Of a stretch of DNA of 64,000 nt, positions 27,624 through 37,138 are shown piece after piece. Source of the DNA: Microvirga sp. (GTDB taxonomy: Bacteria > Pseudomonadota > Alphaproteobacteria > Rhizobiales > Beijerinckiaceae); NCBI GenBank assembly GCA_029266525.1, contig JAQSWQ010000053.1, positions 43,939 to 107,938 on the forward strand, in the 5' to 3' direction. The translations under genes were made by a program, and so were the position numbers. Position 1 is the stretch's first letter; each line of letters opens with the position of its first letter. The notes beneath the pieces are model-generated. The model worked only from the letters and a program-made list of their open reading frames with translations. It was not told the DNA's origin and did not search any database.

Positions 27624-29060
27624 CTAGCCATCCAGCACCCACGTGTCCTTCGTCCCGCCACCCTGGCTCGAATTGACGACGAGGGAGCCTTCCTTGAGCG
27701 CCACGCGGGTGAGCCCGCCGGGCACGATGCGGATCTCGTCGGCGCCGGTGAGCACGAAAGGGCGCAGATCGACATGGCGCGGCGCGACGCCGGAGGCGAC
27801 GAAGGTCGGGCAGGTCGAGAGCGACAGGGTCGGCTGGGCGATGAAGCCGTCGGGATCGTGCTTGAGCTTGCGCGCGAATTCGTCGAGCTCGCGCTTGGTC
27901 GCGTGCGGGCCGACGAGCATGCCGTAGCCGCCCGAGCCGTTGACCTCCTTGACGACGAGCTCGGGCAGCCGGTCGAGCACGTAGGAGAGCGCCTCCTTCT
28001 CGCGGCAGCACCAGGTCGGGACGTTGTTGAGGATCGGCTCCTCGCCGGTGAAGAAGCGGACGATCGCCGGCATGTAGGTGTAGACGGCCTTGTCGTCGCA
28101 GATGCCGGTGCCGACGGCGTTCGCGAGCGTTACGTTGCCGGCCTGGTAGGCGGCCATCAGCCCCGGCACGCCGAGCACCGAATCCGGCCGGAAGACCAGC
28201 GGGTCGATGAAGTCGTCGTCGATGCGCCGGTAGATCACGTCGACGCGCTTTGGCCCCTCCGTCGTGCGCATGAACACGACATCGTCCTTGGCGAAGAGGT
28301 CGGAGGCTTCGACGAGCTCGACGCCGAGCTTGTCGGCGAGGAAAGAGTGCTCGTAGAAGGCCGAGTTGAAGCGGCCCGGCGTCAGCAGCACCACCGTCGG
28401 ATCGCGGGTCGCGGTGAGCGGCGCGACCGAGCGCAGCGTCTTGAGAAGGGCGTCAGGGTAATTCTCGACCGGGGCGACCCGATGCTGCGCGAACAGCTCC
28501 GGGAAGAGGCGCATCATCACCTCGCGGTTCTCGAGCATGTAGGAGACGCCCGACGGCGTGCGGGCGTTGTCTTCGAGGACGTAGAAGGTGTCCTCGTCGA
28601 CCCGCACCACGTCGATACCGGCGATGTGGACATAGACGCCGTGCGGCGGCGGGCAGCCCAGCATCTCGAGCCGGTAATGCGGGTTGCGATAGACGAGGTC
28701 GGCCGGCACCACGCCGGCCTTGATGCATTCCTGCGCCCCGTAGAGGTCGCCGAGGAAGGCGTTGAGGGCGGTGACGCGCTGCTTCAGCCCGCGCTCGAGG
28801 AGCTCCCACTCGGGCTTCGTCAGCACCCGTGGGATGATGTCGAAGGGGATGAGCCGCTCGGTCGACTGGTTGTCGCCATAGACCGCGAAGGTGATGCCGA
28901 TGCGGCGGAAGAACAGCTCGGCCTGGCTTCTGCGGGTGTCGAAGAAATCGGGCGGGCAGGTCTCGAGCCACTCCTTCAGGGCCGCATAGGCCGAGCGGAC
29001 GCCCTCGGCGGCCTGCCCGTTCGGCCGGCCCGTCATTTCATCGAAGGCTGCCCGGCCCAA
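27624..29060 (-). CDS. Circularly permuted type 2 ATP-grasp protein
   Basis: 478 residues. Predicted carboxylate-amine ligase. Seen: ELFFRRIGITFAVYGD, RLIPFDIIPRVL, LEDNARTPSGVSYMLENR, VYRRIDDDFIDPLVF, VVKEVNGSGGYGMLVGP and a C-terminal LVVNSSQGGGTKDTW. Start: the family conserves FDEM near the N-terminus, so a TTG at 29060 that includes AAFDEM is preferred to the ATG at 29036. First gene of the ATP-grasp / alpha-E / transglutaminase operon. Confidence 0.9.
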   Translation of the reverse strand: MGRAAFDEMTGRPNGQAAEGVRSAYAALKEWLETCPPDFFDTRRSQAELFFRRIGITFAVYGDNQSTERLIPFDIIPRVLTKPEWELLERGLKQRVTALNAFLGDLYGAQECIKAGVVPADLVYRNPHYRLEMLGCPPPHGVYVHIAGIDVVRVDEDTFYVLEDNARTPSGVSYMLENREVMMRLFPELFAQHRVAPVENYPDALLKTLRSVAPLTATRDPTVVLLTPGRFNSAFYEHSFLADKLGVELVEASDLFAKDDVVFMRTTEGPKRVDVIYRRIDDDFIDPLVFRPDSVLGVPGLMAAYQAGNVTLANAVGTGICDDKAVYTYMPAIVRFFTGEEPILNNVPTWCCREKEALSYVLDRLPELVVKEVNGSGGYGMLVGPHATKRELDEFARKLKHDPDGFIAQPTLSLSTCPTFVASGVAPRHVDLRPFVLTGADEIRIVPGGLTRVALKEGSLVVNSSQGGGTKDTWVLDG

Positions 29061-29131
29061 TCGCGCCTCGCGCTTCCTTGTCTTCCCGGAAAGCTTAGAC
29101 GCAAGATGCGTTCCAGGGGAAGCGCTCGCGG

Positions 29132-30784
29132 ATGAAGGATGGCTCGATGCTCGATCGCTACGGCTACGCCACGCATGAGGTGCTGAACCAGCCGCCGCCT
29201 CTCGCCGATTACGACGCCTACGAGACGGACCAGAACCTCCGCGCGATCGTGCGGGCCTTCGGCGCCGGCTGGGCCGGGCCGAAGCTCGCGCAAGCCGGCC
29301 GGACGGTCGGCGGCGCACATGTCCAGCTCCTGGCGCGGCAGGCCAACCGGCACATCCCGGAGCTCAGGACCCACGACCGTTTCGGCAACCGGGTCGATCA
29401 GATCGAGTTCCACCCCGCCTGGCACGAGCTCATGACGCTCGCCATGGGCCAGGAGGTGCATTCGCTTGCCTGGACCGAGAGGCGCCCCGGCGCGCAGGTG
29501 GCGCGCGCCGCGCTCTCCTATCTGTGGAACGAGGGCGAGAACGGGATCATGTGCCCGATCCTCATGACCTACGCCTCGATCCCGACGTTGCGCACCAATC
29601 CCGATCTCGCGCGCGAATGGGAGCCGAAAGTGCTCTCGACCCGCTACGATCCGCGCCAGACCCGCGCCGCCGACAAGACCGGCGTCACGGTCGGCATGGC
29701 GATGACCGAGAAGCAGGGCGGCTCGGACCTGCGCCAGACCCAGTCGGTCGCCGAGCGCGACGGCGGCGGCTGGCGCATCGTCGGGCACAAATGGTTCTTC
29801 TCGGTGCCGCATTCCGACATTTTCATCGCGCTCGCCCGTACCGAGCGCGGCGTGTCCTGCTTCCTCGTTCCAGGCTGGCTTCCTGACCGCAGCCGCAACC
29901 GGATCATGATCCAGCGCCTCAAGGACAAGGCCGGCAACAAGTCCAACGCCTCATCGGAGGTCGAATTCCGCGGCGCCTATGCCCGGCTGATCGGGGAGGA
30001 GGGCCACGGCATCCGCGAGGCAATCTCGATGGGGCACCTGACGCGGCTCGAATGCGCGCTGTCCTCGGCCGGCATCATGCGGCTTGCGGTCGCGCAAGCC
30101 GCGCACCATGCAAGCCACCGCCGCGCCTTCCAGCGCACGCTGATCGACCAGCCGATGATGACGAACGTCATCGCCGATCTGCATCTCGAGGCGACGGCCG
30201 CCGCCTGGCTCGCCTTCAGGGTCGCTGCGGCGCTCGACGGGGAGGGCAACGAGAGCGAGCGCCTCCTCAACCGCATTGGCGCGCCGATCGCCAAATACTG
30301 GATCTGCAAGCGCGTGGTCTCGCTCGTGCACGAGGCGCTTGAATGCCACGGCGGCAACGGCTTCATCGAGGACCATCTGATGGCACGGCTCTACCGCGAG
30401 GCACCGCTCAACGGTATCTGGGAGGGCTCGGGCAACGTCATGGCCTTGGACGTACTGCGCTCGATGGCGCGCGAGCCGGACAGCGTGCCGGCGCTGCTCA
30501 CCGAGATTGCCGCCGCGAAGGGACAGGACCCGCGCCTCGACGCCGCTATCCGCGACATCGAGAGCGACCTTTCGGATCTTTCCCGCCACGAAGGCCAGGC
30601 CCGGCGCCTCGTCGAGCGGCTCGCGACGCTCTTGTGCGCGAGCCTTCTCGTCCGCCACGCGCCGCACGAGGTGGCGGACGCCTATGTCGCGAGCCGCGTC
30701 GAAGGCCCCTGGACCGGCGCCTACGGCACGCTGCCGCGCGGCGCCGAGACGGGCAAGATCGCAAGAATGGCGCTGGCGGTCTAG
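29132..30784 (+). CDS. AidB-type acyl-CoA dehydrogenase family protein
   Basis: 550 residues, the length of the AidB subfamily rather than of short-chain dehydrogenases. Seen: HEVLNQPPPLADYDAYETD, GMAMTEKQGGSDLRQTQS (FAD region), HKWFFSVPHSDIFIALAR, ALECHGGNGFIEDHLMARLY and REAPLNGIWEGSGNVMALDV. E. coli AidB protects DNA during alkylation stress; here the catalytic role is not known. ATG 29132 used; another ATG at 29147 is possible. Divergent from the ATP-grasp gene. Confidence 0.9.
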   Translation: MKDGSMLDRYGYATHEVLNQPPPLADYDAYETDQNLRAIVRAFGAGWAGPKLAQAGRTVGGAHVQLLARQANRHIPELRTHDRFGNRVDQIEFHPAWHELMTLAMGQEVHSLAWTERRPGAQVARAALSYLWNEGENGIMCPILMTYASIPTLRTNPDLAREWEPKVLSTRYDPRQTRAADKTGVTVGMAMTEKQGGSDLRQTQSVAERDGGGWRIVGHKWFFSVPHSDIFIALARTERGVSCFLVPGWLPDRSRNRIMIQRLKDKAGNKSNASSEVEFRGAYARLIGEEGHGIREAISMGHLTRLECALSSAGIMRLAVAQAAHHASHRRAFQRTLIDQPMMTNVIADLHLEATAAAWLAFRVAAALDGEGNESERLLNRIGAPIAKYWICKRVVSLVHEALECHGGNGFIEDHLMARLYREAPLNGIWEGSGNVMALDVLRSMAREPDSVPALLTEIAAAKGQDPRLDAAIRDIESDLSDLSRHEGQARRLVERLATLLCASLLVRHAPHEVADAYVASRVEGPWTGAYGTLPRGAETGKIARMALAV

Positions 30785-31001
30785 CTCCGGCCGGCCGGAG
30801 GGTCTGCGCGAGGCACGGGCCGCCTCGCGCCTGAGCGTCGAGCTCACGCGAGCTCCGGCTGACGCCCCTCGCTTTCGCTCTCCCTCGCCCTCGAGCGACT
30901 TTGGCAACCAGGCGCTAACCATCCCTTAAGGCGCGTCGTGCGCTGCCCGACCTGCGTCCACGCTCCTGCGTTGCCCCAGCAACCCGGAAGTGGAGGCGGA
31001 C

Positions 31002-31343
31002 ATGCCTCGGTTCTATTTTCATTTCACCTCGAGGGATGCTCACATCCCGGACGATCACGGCGTTGAACTGCCGGACGCGGCCGCAGCCGCCAGGCACGCC
31101 GCGCTCCTCGTGCGGCAGACGCGGCCCTTCGTGCTCGAAGGGCCGAGCTGGGAGGGGTGGGTCATCGAGGTCGCCGACGCAGAGCAGCGCCTCGTCCAGA
31201 CGGTGGTGTTTCCGGATGCCCGGCCGGCCGTCCGGCCGGTCGAGGCCGCTCGGCCGCCGTCCCCGCCGGTGTCGGTCGCGGCGCTTGGGATCGCTGCCGG
31301 CATCCTGCTCGCGATCGTCGCCGCGCCGATCTGGGCATGGTGA
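31002..31343 (+). CDS. DUF6894 family small membrane protein
   Basis: 113 residues. MPRFYFHFTSRDAHIPDDHG then VELPDAAAAARHAALL is the DUF6894 pattern common in Hyphomicrobiales (short HFD/HF motif, D-G-E-L, helix). Unlike most members it carries a C-terminal transmembrane helix (SVAALGIAAGILLAIVAAPI). ATG 31002 follows GGAGG. Function unknown. Confidence 0.7.
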   Translation: MPRFYFHFTSRDAHIPDDHGVELPDAAAAARHAALLVRQTRPFVLEGPSWEGWVIEVADAEQRLVQTVVFPDARPAVRPVEAARPPSPPVSVAALGIAAGILLAIVAAPIWAW

Positions 31344-31390
31344 CGTGGAGTGCGCCCGATCGTCAATTCAAGCCGAGAAAGGAGCGCGAC

Positions 31391-31705
31391 ATGAAAGCCG
31401 CATCGATCACAGCCGTCGCCGTGGCCGCGAGCGCCTTGCTCGGCGCCGGCCCGGCGCTTGCCGTCGATTACGGAATCTATAGCGGCCGCGGATATAATCC
31501 GGCCATTGCCTGGCGCGGCCCGCCGGAGGGCCCGTCCCTGACGTGGTTTTTGCCCCGGCCTCGCCTCGGCGCGACCTTCGGCACCGCGGCGAACCCCGCG
31601 CCGATTTACGGCCCGGCACTGCTGTTCGAGCTAGGCAACGGCACGCCGATCTACAACGCCCCGGGCCGCCTTCTCTCCGGCAGGTATCGGGTGGTCTTTC
31701 CCTAA
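31391..31705 (+). CDS. Hypothetical secreted protein
   Basis: 104 residues, not recognised. Clear signal peptide (MKAASITAVAVAASALLGAG, cleavage after ALA near residue 24), then a Gly/Pro/Tyr-rich mature region (DYGIYSGRGYNPAIAWRG) without cysteines. GGAG precedes the ATG. Follows the DUF6894 gene by 47 bp and ends at a strong hairpin. Confidence 0.65.
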   Translation: MKAASITAVAVAASALLGAGPALAVDYGIYSGRGYNPAIAWRGPPEGPSLTWFLPRPRLGATFGTAANPAPIYGPALLFELGNGTPIYNAPGRLLSGRYRVVFP

Positions 31706-31721
31706 GCAATGCAAGCCGAGA

Positions 31722-31758
31722 CCGGTCCGTGGGCGGCAACGCCCCGCCCACGGACCGG
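31722..31758. terminator. Strong hairpin between convergent genes
   Basis: CCGGTCCGTGGGCGG and CCGCCCACGGACCGG are perfect complements around a short loop. It sits in the 58 bp between convergent genes and can act on both strands, though the T-tract is poor. Confidence 0.6.
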
Positions 31759-31763
31759 CATCC

Positions 31764-32294
31764 TCAGTGAAGCTGGGCCGCCTGCAAGCCGTCGCCCAGG
31801 GGCTTTGCGGACCGGAGCACGCGAGGCCGGCGCAAGCGCCGCCGGATCTGTTCGACACGGGCATCGTCGATCTCGGCGGCCGGGTTCCTGGCCAGGGTCT
31901 CGAGCACGCGCGGGCTTCCGCGGCGCGCGACGACGGCCGCCACCCGGCTGTTGATGTGAGGCCGCGCGGCGATCGCGATCTGATGATCCTCGCTCTTGCA
32001 GCGCGCGATCTCGGCGAGCGCCGCATCCGAGATCGCATCCGAAAGGCGCAAGACCGGCAGCGCGACCTCGGGCTCCGGATCGCAGGCGAGGGCGCGCAGC
32101 GTGATCGGCGGCCCGTTGGGCCGCCGCACGAGGTGCTCCGCCATCTCGGCTCGCAGGATCGCGCTGCCCTGCTTCAGCATGCGCCAGAGTTGCAGGTCGA
32201 GCTCGCGCCGCTTCGGCTCCTCGGCCTGGAAATAGCGCCGCGTCAAGGCCACCGCCTTGAGGGCATCGTTGATCTCGCGCTCAACTTTCGGCAT
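31764..32294 (-). CDS. DUF2336 domain-containing protein (short)
   Basis: 176 residues, alpha-helical HEAT-like repeats. The pattern LRAEMAEHLVRRPNGPPITL, RALACDPEPEVALPVLRLSD and SRVAAVVARRGSPRVLETLA matches the alphaproteobacterial DUF2336 family. Function unknown. Its start overlaps the end of the next DUF2336 gene by 14 bp, so the pair is translationally coupled. Confidence 0.75.
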   Translation of the reverse strand: MPKVEREINDALKAVALTRRYFQAEEPKRRELDLQLWRMLKQGSAILRAEMAEHLVRRPNGPPITLRALACDPEPEVALPVLRLSDAISDAALAEIARCKSEDHQIAIAARPHINSRVAAVVARRGSPRVLETLARNPAAEIDDARVEQIRRRLRRPRVLRSAKPLGDGLQAAQLH

Positions 32295-32916
32295 CGTCAG
32301 CCTCCTTGGTTCGCCCCCCGGCGTTCGGTTCGTTCGGGCATGAGTCAGTCGCTGCCGTCCCCTGCGCCGGCGCGCTCGAGGCGCCGAGATCGCAGGAGCG
32401 CATCGCGAGGCGGCAGAGGCCGAGCAGCGAGAAGCGCGCGGTCTCGTTCTGGGCGAGCGTCTCGAGCACGCGCCAGGTGCCGCGGGCGGTCAGCATGTCG
32501 GTGACGCGGGTGTCGAGCTCGCGCCGCGCCGCAATGGCCGTGAGATGCTCTTCCGAGAAGCGCTGCGAACGCAGGCGCGCAATCGCGGCGACGTCGTCTT
32601 GGGTCAGGACCGGCGAATAGCGAAGGACCGGAACGGCAATCGCCGGCGTGCGCTCATAGGCGAGGAGGCGCATCGTGCGGCGTGGGCCCGTCTCGACATG
32701 AGCAAGCCGCTCGGCTACCTCGACCTTCAGGCTCGCGGAGGTGCTGCGCAACAGCGTCGCCAGCGCTTCGTCGCACAGCTCGGCGTTCTCGTCCGACAGA
32801 GGGATGGGAGCGAGAAACTCATTGGCGAAGGCGCAGATGGCTGGCAGCTCGAGGTCGACGTCGACTTCCGATCGGAGCGGCTCCTCCCGCGCAAGCTCGC
32901 TAGGAAAAAGATGCAC
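32281..32916 (-). CDS. DUF2336 domain-containing protein
   Basis: 211 residues. KVEVAERLAHVETGPRRTMR, YERTPAIAVPVLRYSPVLTQ and VTDMLTARGTWRVLETLAQN are clearly homologous to the neighbouring gene, so the two are tandem paralogues. GTG 32916 chosen: GGGGAG lies nine bases upstream; the frame is open to 33096. Cytoplasmic, role unknown; some DUF2336 proteins sit in signalling loci, and here a PAS-cyclase gene lies upstream on the same strand. Confidence 0.75.
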   Translation of the reverse strand: MHLFPSELAREEPLRSEVDVDLELPAICAFANEFLAPIPLSDENAELCDEALATLLRSTSASLKVEVAERLAHVETGPRRTMRLLAYERTPAIAVPVLRYSPVLTQDDVAAIARLRSQRFSEEHLTAIAARRELDTRVTDMLTARGTWRVLETLAQNETARFSLLGLCRLAMRSCDLGASSAPAQGTAATDSCPNEPNAGGRTKEADDAES

Positions 32917-33266
32917 GGTGCATTCTCCCCAAACCGCCGAAGCGTACAGAGCCGCAACTCGCGCCGCGACGTTCGGTGCCGCCCGCGTGGGCACCGTCCA
33001 ACGCGATGCTTGATGCCGATGAAACGGGACCCGGAGGAATTGAGATTCGCTTCGACGGTGCGGCGGCGCTCGTCGCCGCTCCCCTTCCGATCGCACTTGC
33101 CGAAGAGATCGCGGCGCAGAAGGGCCTTGTGCTCCGACGCGAAGCCGGACCGACGGCTTCCTGTCGCGTCAGCGGCCTTTCTCACGCGCGATTTGCTATG
33201 TCGATTCTGGCCTGCGCCCAAGCTGGTGCGCCGCGCCGTTTGCGACGCCGCTCGTGCCGGTGAGGG
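32917..33266. other. Intergenic interval without accepted gene
   Basis: 350 bp between the DUF2336 pair and the PAS-cyclase. A short plus-strand frame (33006-33263) exists but lacks a ribosome site and recognisable homology. Promoter elements for the DUF2336 genes should lie here; none stands out. Confidence 0.4.
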
Positions 33267-35339
33267 TTACGCTTGACGGGCGAGCCGATCGGCCGCTTGC
33301 CGCAGCGCGGCCGCGGCCTGGCGACGCTCTTCGCCCGACATCAGCTCCGGGTCGACCTCCAAGCGCATATGCGGCAGCGCCGTCCGGATCGCGGCGCCGG
33401 CGGGCTCGAGATTGGCCGTGAAGTCGATCGCCTCATATGTCGCGACAGGATAGGCAAGGCCCTTGATCCGGATCTCTCCCCGCGATTCGCAACGGATCTC
33501 GTCCTTCACATGGGCGAAGGTCTCGTAGGAGATGAGCACGCCCCCGGGAGGCGCCTCGTGCTCGAGGCGCGAGGCGAGGTTCACCGCGCCGCCGACGATC
33601 GTGTAGTCCATCCGGTCCTCGCTGCCGAAATTCCCGACCGTGCAGTATCCGGTGTGGATGCCGATGCGGCAGCGCAGCGGCGTCTCGATGCCGGCATCGC
33701 GCCATGCGCCGGCGAGCTCGCCCATCCGCTTCTGCATCGCGAGCGCCATCTTCACGCAGGCGAGCGCGTCTTCCTTGACGCCCCGGCTCTCGGGATCGCC
33801 GAAGAAAATCATGATTGCGTCGCCGACATATTTGTCGATCGTCGCGCCGTATTGCAGCGCGATCTTCGACATCTCGGTGAGGTAGTTGTTGAGGAGCTGC
33901 GTCAGGTCCTCCGATTCCATCTTGTCGGTGGTCTCGGTGAAGCCCGCGATGTCGGAGAAGAAAACGGTCAGCTTCTTGCGCTTGCTCGCGATCGCGACGT
34001 CCTGGCGGCCCGCGAAGATCGAGTCATAGACCTGCGGCGCAAGATATTTGGCGAGCTTGCCGGAGAGCGCCTCGAGCGTCGCGGACTTCTCCGACAGGCT
34101 CTCCTCCCGCTGCTTCAGCTCGGTGATGTCGGAATAGACCGCGACCGTACCGCCGTCCTCCGTCCGGCGCTCGCTTACCATGATCCAGCGCCCGTCGCCG
34201 CGCCGCTGCACCTGCGGCTCGCCGGGATTGCGGTGCTGCTCCAGGCGCTCCGCCACCCATTCCTCGACCCGCCCCTGAGCGTCCTTGATCGAGCCGCGCT
34301 CGGCCGAGCGCCGGACGATGCTCTCGAAGCTCATCCCGGGGGTCAGGCCGGCATCGTCGCCGCCATAGAGCAGGGCTCGGTAGCAGGAGTTGCAGAGCAC
34401 GAGGCGGTCATCGGCGTCGTAGAAGACGAAGCCCTCCGAGATGCTCTCGATCGCTTCGGCCAGGCGCTGTTCGCTTTTGCGGCGTGCCTCCTCGGCGTGC
34501 CTCAGCGCGCTGATGTCGTAGAGCCAGGCGACGCGCTGGCCGCCGACGAAGCTGACGTGACCGCCTCGATAGGCTACCTGAACGTAGGAGATGAGCAGAT
34601 GCACGAGCTCGCCCCGCTTCGTCTTCCAGATCACCTCCTCGTTGATGAGGCGTCCGCCGCGCTCGCGTAGCGTCTCGATGAGGCGGGCACGGTGGGCGAG
34701 GTCGTGCCAGAACTTCCGCGTATCGAAGAGGCGGAGCTCATGCTCCTCGTAGCCGAGGAGCTCGCGTAGGCGCGCATTGTGGAAGACCAGGCGTCCCTCC
34801 TCGTCGACGAGGCTGAGGCCGGCCGGACAGTCGGCGAGGAGCTCGCGGAACTGGCGCTCCTGCTCGACGAGCCTCGCCTCGCGCTGCTTGAGCGCGGTGA
34901 CGTCGTAGAGCCATGCAACGCGCTTCCCGCCGACGAAACCGACATGGCCGGCGCGATACGCGACCTGGACGTAGGAGATGAGCAGGTGCACCGGGTCGCC
35001 CTGCTTCGTCTTCCAGATGACCTCCTCGTTCAGCAGCTGCCCGCCGCGCTCGCGCAGCGTCTCGACGATGCGATGGCGATGATCGAGGTCATGCCAGAAC
35101 TTGCGCGTGTCGAAGAGGTTGAGCTCATCCTCCTCGTAGCCCAGGAGCTCGCGCAGGCGCGCATTGTGGAAGACGAGGCGCCCGTCGTCGTCGACGAGGC
35201 TCAAGCCGGCCGGGCAATGCTCGAGCAACTCCCGGAACTGACGCTCTTGCTCGGCGACCGTGGCGGCCCCAGGCGCATCAGGGTTGCGCTCTCCCGGGCT
35301 TGCCTCGCTCCTTCCGAGGCTGGTCACGTCGGCCGGCAT
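33267..35339 (-). CDS. PAS-PAS-PAS class III adenylate cyclase
   Basis: 690 residues. Two nearly identical PAS domains (about residues 30-158 and 159-287), a different third PAS (about 290-410), a helical linker ([19 protein letters not shown]), and a cyclase domain (about 445-625). Catalytic residues are present: [27 protein letters not shown], and [17 protein letters not shown] (Lys and Asp for adenine, Asn and Arg for transition state). No transmembrane helix, so a cytoplasmic, probably redox- or ligand-sensing cyclase. Confidence 0.9.
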   Translation of the reverse strand: MPADVTSLGRSEASPGERNPDAPGAATVAEQERQFRELLEHCPAGLSLVDDDGRLVFHNARLRELLGYEEDELNLFDTRKFWHDLDHRHRIVETLRERGGQLLNEEVIWKTKQGDPVHLLISYVQVAYRAGHVGFVGGKRVAWLYDVTALKQREARLVEQERQFRELLADCPAGLSLVDEEGRLVFHNARLRELLGYEEHELRLFDTRKFWHDLAHRARLIETLRERGGRLINEEVIWKTKRGELVHLLISYVQVAYRGGHVSFVGGQRVAWLYDISALRHAEEARRKSEQRLAEAIESISEGFVFYDADDRLVLCNSCYRALLYGGDDAGLTPGMSFESIVRRSAERGSIKDAQGRVEEWVAERLEQHRNPGEPQVQRRGDGRWIMVSERRTEDGGTVAVYSDITELKQREESLSEKSATLEALSGKLAKYLAPQVYDSIFAGRQDVAIASKRKKLTVFFSDIAGFTETTDKMESEDLTQLLNNYLTEMSKIALQYGATIDKYVGDAIMIFFGDPESRGVKEDALACVKMALAMQKRMGELAGAWRDAGIETPLRCRIGIHTGYCTVGNFGSEDRMDYTIVGGAVNLASRLEHEAPPGGVLISYETFAHVKDEIRCESRGEIRIKGLAYPVATYEAIDFTANLEPAGAAIRTALPHMRLEVDPELMSGEERRQAAAALRQAADRLARQA
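34479..35252 (-). repeat. Internal 387 bp tandem duplication (PAS unit)
   Basis: Codons 30-158 and 159-287 of the cyclase repeat with a period of 129 residues; blocks such as [34 protein letters not shown] and [13 protein letters not shown] are identical in both. The high identity at DNA and protein level points to a recent duplication. Confidence 0.85.
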
Positions 35340-35489
35340 GGAGCTTCCCCTGGCACGCCTCCCGATGAGGCGGGGCGCGACCGCGTTCTTGCCGCGCGAC
35401 TCTACCCTAGCGGAAGCGGCGCGATCCGTCTTGAGCCCTCAAGCCCGCCGACCGCATTGCGTGCTCAATGGCCAACGCGGGCGCCTGTC

Positions 35490-36047
35490 TCAGTGCCCGT
35501 GCCTGCCGCCGCCGGGATGGCCTGCGGGAGCTGAGGCGTAGCCCCGGAGCTCGCCGTAGCGGCGGATCTGCTCCGGGCTCAGCACTTCCATCATGGCGAG
35601 GTGGTAGCGCAAATGGGCGGCCCTGAGCGCGGCTTGCGTCGCGCCGATCGCGCGCGTCGCCGCCTCCAGGGTCGCAGGCGCGGCCGACCTCGTCGCGAAG
35701 AGCCTGTCGAGCGTCGTCTCCTCCGCGATCAGGCGCTCGCCGAGCGGCACGGCCTCCGCCTTCATCGCTTCGAACAGCGCCTTGGTGCGCTCGCGCTGCG
35801 CGGCCGAGAGGGCGAGCGCCTCGGCATGCTCGAGCACGTGCAGCGGCCCGGGATAGCCGTTGAGCTCCGCGGCGAGCGCGAGCCCCCCGCGCCCGGCCCT
35901 CAGATCGGCGATCTCTTCGGCGGACAGGGCCTTCACCGGCCGCGCGTGAAGCCCGGCGTAAGCTTGCGGGTGCGCGTGCTGAGCGAGGGCGGCGCTTGAG
36001 AGCGAAAGCACCGCGAGAATGAAGGCGAGGGGGACAAAGCGGTTCAC
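35490..36047 (-). CDS. Spy/CpxP-like periplasmic protein
   Basis: 185 residues. Signal peptide (MNRFVPLAFILAVLSLSSAA, cut near ALAQ), then a helical domain with two LSxxQ-type motifs: ALSAAQRERTKALFEAM and VLSPEQIRRYGELRGY. Ends in a His/Gly-rich tail (GHPGGGRHGH) that could bind metal. Members act as ATP-independent chaperones or heavy-metal sensors in the periplasm. Confidence 0.8.
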   Translation of the reverse strand: MNRFVPLAFILAVLSLSSAALAQHAHPQAYAGLHARPVKALSAEEIADLRAGRGGLALAAELNGYPGPLHVLEHAEALALSAAQRERTKALFEAMKAEAVPLGERLIAEETTLDRLFATRSAAPATLEAATRAIGATQAALRAAHLRYHLAMMEVLSPEQIRRYGELRGYASAPAGHPGGGRHGH

Positions 36048-36139
36048 GGCGGTCTCCTGAGGACTCCCTTAAGGGCTTTCCGGCGGGCGAACCACGAGAG
36101 TAGCATGCGCCATCGCGACTAAAGCGAGGGGAGGATACA

Positions 36140-37123
36140 ATGGGCCATCACACGCGGCGCCTGGTTGTTGCGGCGCTCGCCGCCGGCGCGCTCGGCTTCG
36201 CGCTCGCCGGGCCGGCGGACGCGCAGAACTTCACGAAGCCCGTCACCATCATCGTGCCCTATGCGCCCGGCGGCACCTCGGACATCCTGGCCCGGCTGAT
36301 CGGCCCGAAGCTGTCGGAGGGCATCGGCCAGCCGGTGATCGTCGAGAACAAGCCGAGCGCCTCGGGCAATATCGGAGCCGACTTCGTGGCCAAGGCCGCG
36401 GGCGACGGCCACACCCTCCTCATCACCGACGTGGGCACGCTCGCGACGCAGCCGAGTCTCGTCAAGAAGCTGTCCTTCGACGTGCAGAAGGACCTGGTGC
36501 CGGTCACCATGGTGATGTTCTCGCCCTATCTCTTCGCGGTGCACCCGTCGGTGCCGGCTTCGAGCTGGGCTGAGCTCCTCGCCTACGCCAAGGCGAACCC
36601 GGGCAAGCTCAACATCGCGAACAGCGGCGTCGGCTCGATCCAGCACCTCACCGCGATCGTCGTCCAGAAGAAGCGCGGCATCGACTGGACGCATGTGCCC
36701 TATCGCGGCGGGGCGGCGGCGATCCGTGCCGTCGTCGCGAACGAGAGCAACGTGATCATGAACGGCGCGCTGCCGACGACTCCCTTCGTCAAGCAGGGCC
36801 AGCTGAAGGGCCTTGCGGTCTCCGGCGAGAAGCGGCTCGCCCAGCTGCCGGATCTCCCGACCTTCAAGGAGATCGACATGCCGATCGTCGAGACCGGCTC
36901 CTGGCAGGGCTTCCTCGCCTCGAAGGGCACCCCCCCGCCGATGGTCGCGCGGCTGAACGCCGAGCTGCGCAAGGTCCTCGCAATCCAGGAGATCAGCGCC
37001 AAGATCGTCGAACTCGGCGGGGATGTCCGCACCAACACGCCGGACGAATTCACGGCGTGGATGACGAAGGCGATCGCCGAATGGGGCGAGGTGGCGAAGG
37101 CCGAGAACATCAGCCTCGACTGA
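36140..37123 (+). CDS. Tripartite tricarboxylate transporter substrate-binding protein (TctC/Bug family)
   Basis: 327 residues. Signal peptide ending in ADAQ, then PVTIIVPYAPGGTSDILARL, GQPVIVENKPSASGNIGADF and the HVPYRGGAAAIRAVV motif, all diagnostic of Bug-type binding proteins, which bind carboxylates in the periplasm. First gene of a complete tctCBA cluster (gaps 15 and 28 bp). GGGAGG lies ahead of the ATG. Substrate unknown. Confidence 0.93.
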   Translation: MGHHTRRLVVAALAAGALGFALAGPADAQNFTKPVTIIVPYAPGGTSDILARLIGPKLSEGIGQPVIVENKPSASGNIGADFVAKAAGDGHTLLITDVGTLATQPSLVKKLSFDVQKDLVPVTMVMFSPYLFAVHPSVPASSWAELLAYAKANPGKLNIANSGVGSIQHLTAIVVQKKRGIDWTHVPYRGGAAAIRAVVANESNVIMNGALPTTPFVKQGQLKGLAVSGEKRLAQLPDLPTFKEIDMPIVETGSWQGFLASKGTPPPMVARLNAELRKVLAIQEISAKIVELGGDVRTNTPDEFTAWMTKAIAEWGEVAKAENISLD

Positions 37124-37138
37124 GGCCGCGCGTCCGTC

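Noticed and set aside
29132..30784. Long minus-strand open frame 29951-30922
   Set aside because: It is antisense to the AidB-type dehydrogenase, which has full-length family motifs.
33006..33263. Small plus-strand gene between DUF2336 and PAS-cyclase genes
   Set aside because: No ribosome binding site and no recognisable family; the C-terminal part is Arg-rich as in out-of-frame reads.
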